Assembly (NCBI RefSeq): GCF_001552735.1
Contig: NZ_BCRT01000016.1
Location: 124,001 to 188,000, forward strand
Direction of reading: 5' to 3'
DNA from: Sanguibacter suarezii NBRC 16159
Lineage (GTDB): Bacteria > Actinomycetota > Actinomycetes > Actinomycetales > Cellulomonadaceae
Length of the DNA: 64,000 nucleotides
A model generated the notes under the pieces. The model saw only the letters and a program-made list of their open reading frames with translations. It ran no database searches and was not told the origin of the DNA. Below, piece after piece: positions 61,306-64,000 of this stretch. How positions within the stretch are numbered: the first letter of the stretch is position 1; the number at the start of each line of letters is the position of its first letter. The translations under genes were made by a program, and so were the position numbers.

Positions 61306-62608
61306 CCAGCGCGGCCACCGGGGAGCGCTCCGACCGCGCGAGGGTGACGTGGGCGAAGAGCGGGTGGCCCTTGAGCGCCTCGATGACGGCGGCGATCCCG
61401 TCGTGGCGGCCCACCAGCAGGTTGTCGCGCTGGGCGACGTCGTGGGTGAGCACCACCCGGGAGGACTGACCGATCCGGGACAGGACGGTGAGCAGCACGT
61501 TGCGCTCGAGGGACTGTGCCTCGTCGACGATGACGAAGGCGTCGTGCAGGGACCGGCCACGGATGTGGGTCAGCGGCAGCACCTCGAGGATCTCGCGGTC
61601 GATGATCTCCTCGATCACCTCGCGGCTGACCACCGCACCGAGGGTGTCGAAGACCGCCTGGGCCCAGGGGTTCATCTTCTCCGCCTCGGAGCCGGGCAGG
61701 TAGCCCAGGTCCTGTCCGCCGACCGCGTACAGCGGGCGGAAGACCATGATCTTGCGGTGCTTGCCCTTCTCCAGGACCGCCTCGAGGCCGGCGCACAGCG
61801 CCAGCGCGGACTTCCCGGTGCCGGCCCGCCCACCGAGGGAGACGATGCCGATCGAGTCGTCCATGAGCAGGTCGATGGCGATCCGTTGCTCGGCCGACCG
61901 CCCGCGCAGACCGAAGACCTCCTGGTCGCCGCGCACGAGCTGGAGGTGCTTGTCCGGGGTCACCCGGGCGAGGGCGGAGCCGCGCGGTGAGTGCAGCACC
62001 AGACCCGTGTGGCACAGGGTGGGTGCGGCCGCCGCGAGCGCGGCCGGGTCCAGCCCCGCCAGCTCGAGGGACTCGTTCTCCCACAGCGCTGCCATCTGCT
62101 GCTCGGCGAGGGCCAGCTCGCCCATGCCGGTCCAGCCGGAGTCCACGGCGAGCTCGGCCCGGTACTCCTCGGCGCTCAGGCCCACAGCCGAGGCCTTGAC
62201 CCGCATCGGCAGGTCCTTGGACACGACCGTCACCTCCGCCCCCTCGGCGGCGAGGTTGGCCGCGACGGCGAGGATGCGGGTGTCGTTGTCCCCGAGGCGG
62301 AAGCCGTCCGGCAAGCTCCGCGGGTCGGTGTGGTTGAGCTCGACGCGCAGCGTCCCGCCGGCCTCGCCCACCGGGATCGGTGAGCTCAGCCCGCCGTGGG
62401 CGACCCGGAGGTCGTCGAGCATGCGCAGCGCGCCGCGGGCGAAGTACCCCAGCTCGGCGTGGTGGCGCTTGGCCTCCAGCTCGGTGATCACCACGATCGG
62501 CAGCACCACGTCGTGCTCGGCGAAGCGCAGCGGCGCGGTGGGGTCCGAGAGCAGGACCGAGGTGTCCAGCACAAAAGTTCGACGAGCTGCGGTTCGACGA
62601 GCTGCCAT
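61274..62608 (-). CDS. PhoH-family ATPase with N-terminal PIN domain
   Basis: 444 residues. A PIN nuclease domain ([11 protein letters not shown] with the acidic residues, [12 protein letters not shown]) is joined to a PhoH helicase-like ATPase with Walker [14 protein letters not shown] and Walker [11 protein letters not shown]. This is the PhoH2 type, proposed to unwind and cut RNA. GGAGGGAG lies five bases before the ATG. A perfect 20-base palindrome stands in its upstream region. Confidence 0.94.
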   Translation of the reverse strand: MAARRTAARRTFVLDTSVLLSDPTAPLRFAEHDVVLPIVVITELEAKRHHAELGYFARGALRMLDDLRVAHGGLSSPIPVGEAGGTLRVELNHTDPRSLPDGFRLGDNDTRILAVAANLAAEGAEVTVVSKDLPMRVKASAVGLSAEEYRAELAVDSGWTGMGELALAEQQMAALWENESLELAGLDPAALAAAAPTLCHTGLVLHSPRGSALARVTPDKHLQLVRGDQEVFGLRGRSAEQRIAIDLLMDDSIGIVSLGGRAGTGKSALALCAGLEAVLEKGKHRKIMVFRPLYAVGGQDLGYLPGSEAEKMNPWAQAVFDTLGAVVSREVIEEIIDREILEVLPLTHIRGRSLHDAFVIVDEAQSLERNVLLTVLSRIGQSSRVVLTHDVAQRDNLLVGRHDGIAAVIEALKGHPLFAHVTLARSERSPVAALVTEMLERIEV

Positions 62609-62673
62609 GACAGGCTCCCTCCGGCGCGCGTGCGCCTGGGTGTCAGGACGGCCGGATGCCGTCCGTCACGACG

Positions 62674-62693
62674 AAACTACGCCCGCGTAGTTT
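62674..62693. promoter_or_regulatory. Perfect 20-base palindrome upstream of the PhoH gene
   Basis: AAACTACGC-CC-GCGTAGTTT, nine-base arms with a two-base centre, about 66 bases before the PhoH-family start. The narrow centre favours a protein-binding site over a terminator. The binding regulator is unknown. Confidence 0.7.
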
Positions 62694-62776
62694 GCAGCGC
62701 CACGGCACACGCGCGAGGACCCACGACTGTCATACGGCGTTCACCTGCCGGATATCTCCGCAGACGCCGCGGCGTC

Positions 62777-64000
62777 TCAGCCCGCCACGTGCCCGGACTC
62801 CCGGCGCATCGCGACCCCGGCGACCAGCCCGGCCAGCAGCACACCGGCCACGAGCAGCATCGTCTGACCTGCCGCCGTCGCGAAGCCGGTGTTGAAGGCG
62901 TCCTGGGCGGCGGCGGCGAAGGAGGCGGCGACGTCGGCGGGCACCCCCTCGGGCACGCTCACCCCGGAGCCGCCGCCCGTGAAGGACCCGCCGGCGGCGG
63001 CGAAGGCGTCGACGAAGGGCTCGCGGAGCTGGGCCGGCAGCGCGGTCGCGGCCTGCGCAGCGGCGTCGGGCAGGGTGACGGCGAGGCGAGCCTGGAGCAT
63101 GGCGACCACGGCTGCCGAGCCGATCACGCCGCCCACCTGGCGGGTGGTGTTGAAGGCGCCGGCGCCCGCACCGGCGGTGGTGTGGTCCAGGCCCGCGGTG
63201 GCCAGGCTGGCCATCGGGGAGAAGACGCACCCGGTCCCCACCCCGAAGAGCACCATCGGCGCCACGATCGCCCACGGCGAGGCCCCCGGGGCGATGACGA
63301 GGTCCAGCCACACGGTGGCCAGGGCGAGGGCCGCGAAACCGGTGACCATGACCCACTTGGCGGGCACACGGTCGGACAGGCGTCCGGCGAAGGGCGCCAC
63401 CACGCCCGAGACCAGCGAGCCGGGCAGGCCGATGAGCGCGGCGTGCAGCGGCGAGAGGCCGAGGGTCGTCTGCAGGAAGATCGTCAGCGGGAAGAAGATC
63501 CCGATCATCGCGAAGGACACCGCCATCCCCGACACGTTGGCCAGGGAGAAGTTGCGGTGGTGGAACAGGCTCAGCGGCAGCAGGGCGTCCGCACCGAGGC
63601 GGTGCTGCCAGGCCACGAAGGCGGCGATGACCACGACGCCGAAGCCGATGATCAGCGGGACGGTGATCGGCCCCCACACCTGACCCCAGTCGAAGGTCTC
63701 CCCCTCCTGGACGCCGAAGACCAGCGCAGCCAGACCCACGACGGACAGCACCACGCCGACGACGTCGAAGGACTTCTTGTTCGTGGCCAGCGCGGGCAGC
63801 GTGCGCACGGCGAAGAACAGCGCGACCAGGCCCACCGGGATGTTGACGAAGAAGATCCACTCCCACCCCAGGGACTCCACGAACAGCCCGCCCAGCACCG
63901 GGCCGGTGATCGTGGCGATGCCCGCGACCGAGCCCCACAGGCCCATCGCCGCGCCGCGCTGGTGCGGGGGGAAGACCCGGGTGATGATCGCCATCGTCTG
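62777..64000 (-). CDS. DHA2-type MFS efflux transporter, C-terminal part (runs off the window)
   Basis: The visible 407 codons read from helix 5 onward, with ITGPVLGGLFVESLGWEWIFFVNIPVG (motif C region) and the remaining nine or so helices of the 14-helix EmrB/QacA group. The frame is open to the window edge, so the true start is beyond 64000 and the inner ATG at 63994 is not it. A large loop (around residues 320-380 of the fragment) is Ala/Gly rich. The substrate is unknown; drug or solvent efflux is the usual role. Confidence 0.9.
   Translation of the reverse strand, partial: QTMAIITRVFPPHQRGAAMGLWGSVAGIATITGPVLGGLFVESLGWEWIFFVNIPVGLVALFFAVRTLPALATNKKSFDVVGVVLSVVGLAALVFGVQEGETFDWGQVWGPITVPLIIGFGVVVIAAFVAWQHRLGADALLPLSLFHHRNFSLANVSGMAVSFAMIGIFFPLTIFLQTTLGLSPLHAALIGLPGSLVSGVVAPFAGRLSDRVPAKWVMVTGFAALALATVWLDLVIAPGASPWAIVAPMVLFGVGTGCVFSPMASLATAGLDHTTAGAGAGAFNTTRQVGGVIGSAAVVAMLQARLAVTLPDAAAQAATALPAQLREPFVDAFAAAGGSFTGGGSGVSVPEGVPADVAASFAAAAQDAFNTGFATAAGQTMLLVAGVLLAGLVAGVAMRRESGHVAG

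Noticed and set aside
1-64000. tRNA, rRNA, riboswitch, transposon or prophage signals
   Set aside because: No cloverleaf, rRNA, integrase, transposase or terminal repeat pattern was found by reading; small structured RNAs cannot be excluded without a covariance search.

Overview
This is a high-GC, gene-dense chromosomal window from an actinobacterium. The evidence is mycothiol biosynthesis (mshB), the MSMEG_4193-type phosphomutase / DUF3090 / SCO1664 trio, LpqY-SugABC, a DUF222-HNH gene, many GTG starts, and -10 boxes six bases before start codons (leaderless transcripts). A member of the Micrococcales is the most likely source, but the sequence alone does not fix the genus. No tRNA, rRNA, CRISPR array, transposase or prophage was seen.

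Layout. 1-2038: aromatic amino-acid genes on the minus strand (degenerate pheA paralog, pheA, start of tyrA). 2100-7704: VanW-like cell-wall protein, small membrane protein, mshB and typA. 8009-13721: a peptide-type ABC importer whose binding protein is circularly permuted and whose two ATPases are fused. 14084-18231: small alarmone synthetase, NAD(P)-binding protein, an MFS-CBS fusion and an unknown protein. 18255-22611: TetR/metallo-hydrolase pair with a clear operator, GNAT, DUF1801, and the actinobacterial trio. 22636-26503: membrane-anchored esterase, LysE exporter, AraC regulator and ychF. 26538-36796: FadR-type regulator divergent from a nine-part sialic-acid uptake and catabolism operon (binding protein, permeases and ATPases, nanA, ROK kinase, nanE, SIS protein), nearly all joined by 4-base overlaps. 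36945-45640: MFS, an ABC exporter pair, rmuC, cysM, a DUF222-HNH gene and a DUF4232 lipoprotein. 45679-53887: ispH divergent from xseA-xseB-PfkB kinase, facing lpqY-sugA-sugB-sugC. 54114-56275: carbonic anhydrase and fumC. 56475-59398: surface cassette of a DUF4397 wall protein, class F sortase, ECF sigma factor and anti-sigma factor. 59395-64000: MarR regulator, FUSC protein, PhoH-family ATPase and a truncated DHA2 efflux pump.

The most unusual item is the substrate-binding protein at 12105-13721. After a normal lipoprotein signal it carries what is the C-terminal segment in other family-5 binding proteins, and only then the N-terminal and middle segments. The second binding protein in this window (27428-29053) has the usual order and serves as an internal reference. 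Other notable points are two different domain fusions in the two peptide-type importers, a 100-residue insertion in one ATPase, a catalytically suspect pheA paralog, an MFS-CBS fusion, and several well-formed palindromic operators.
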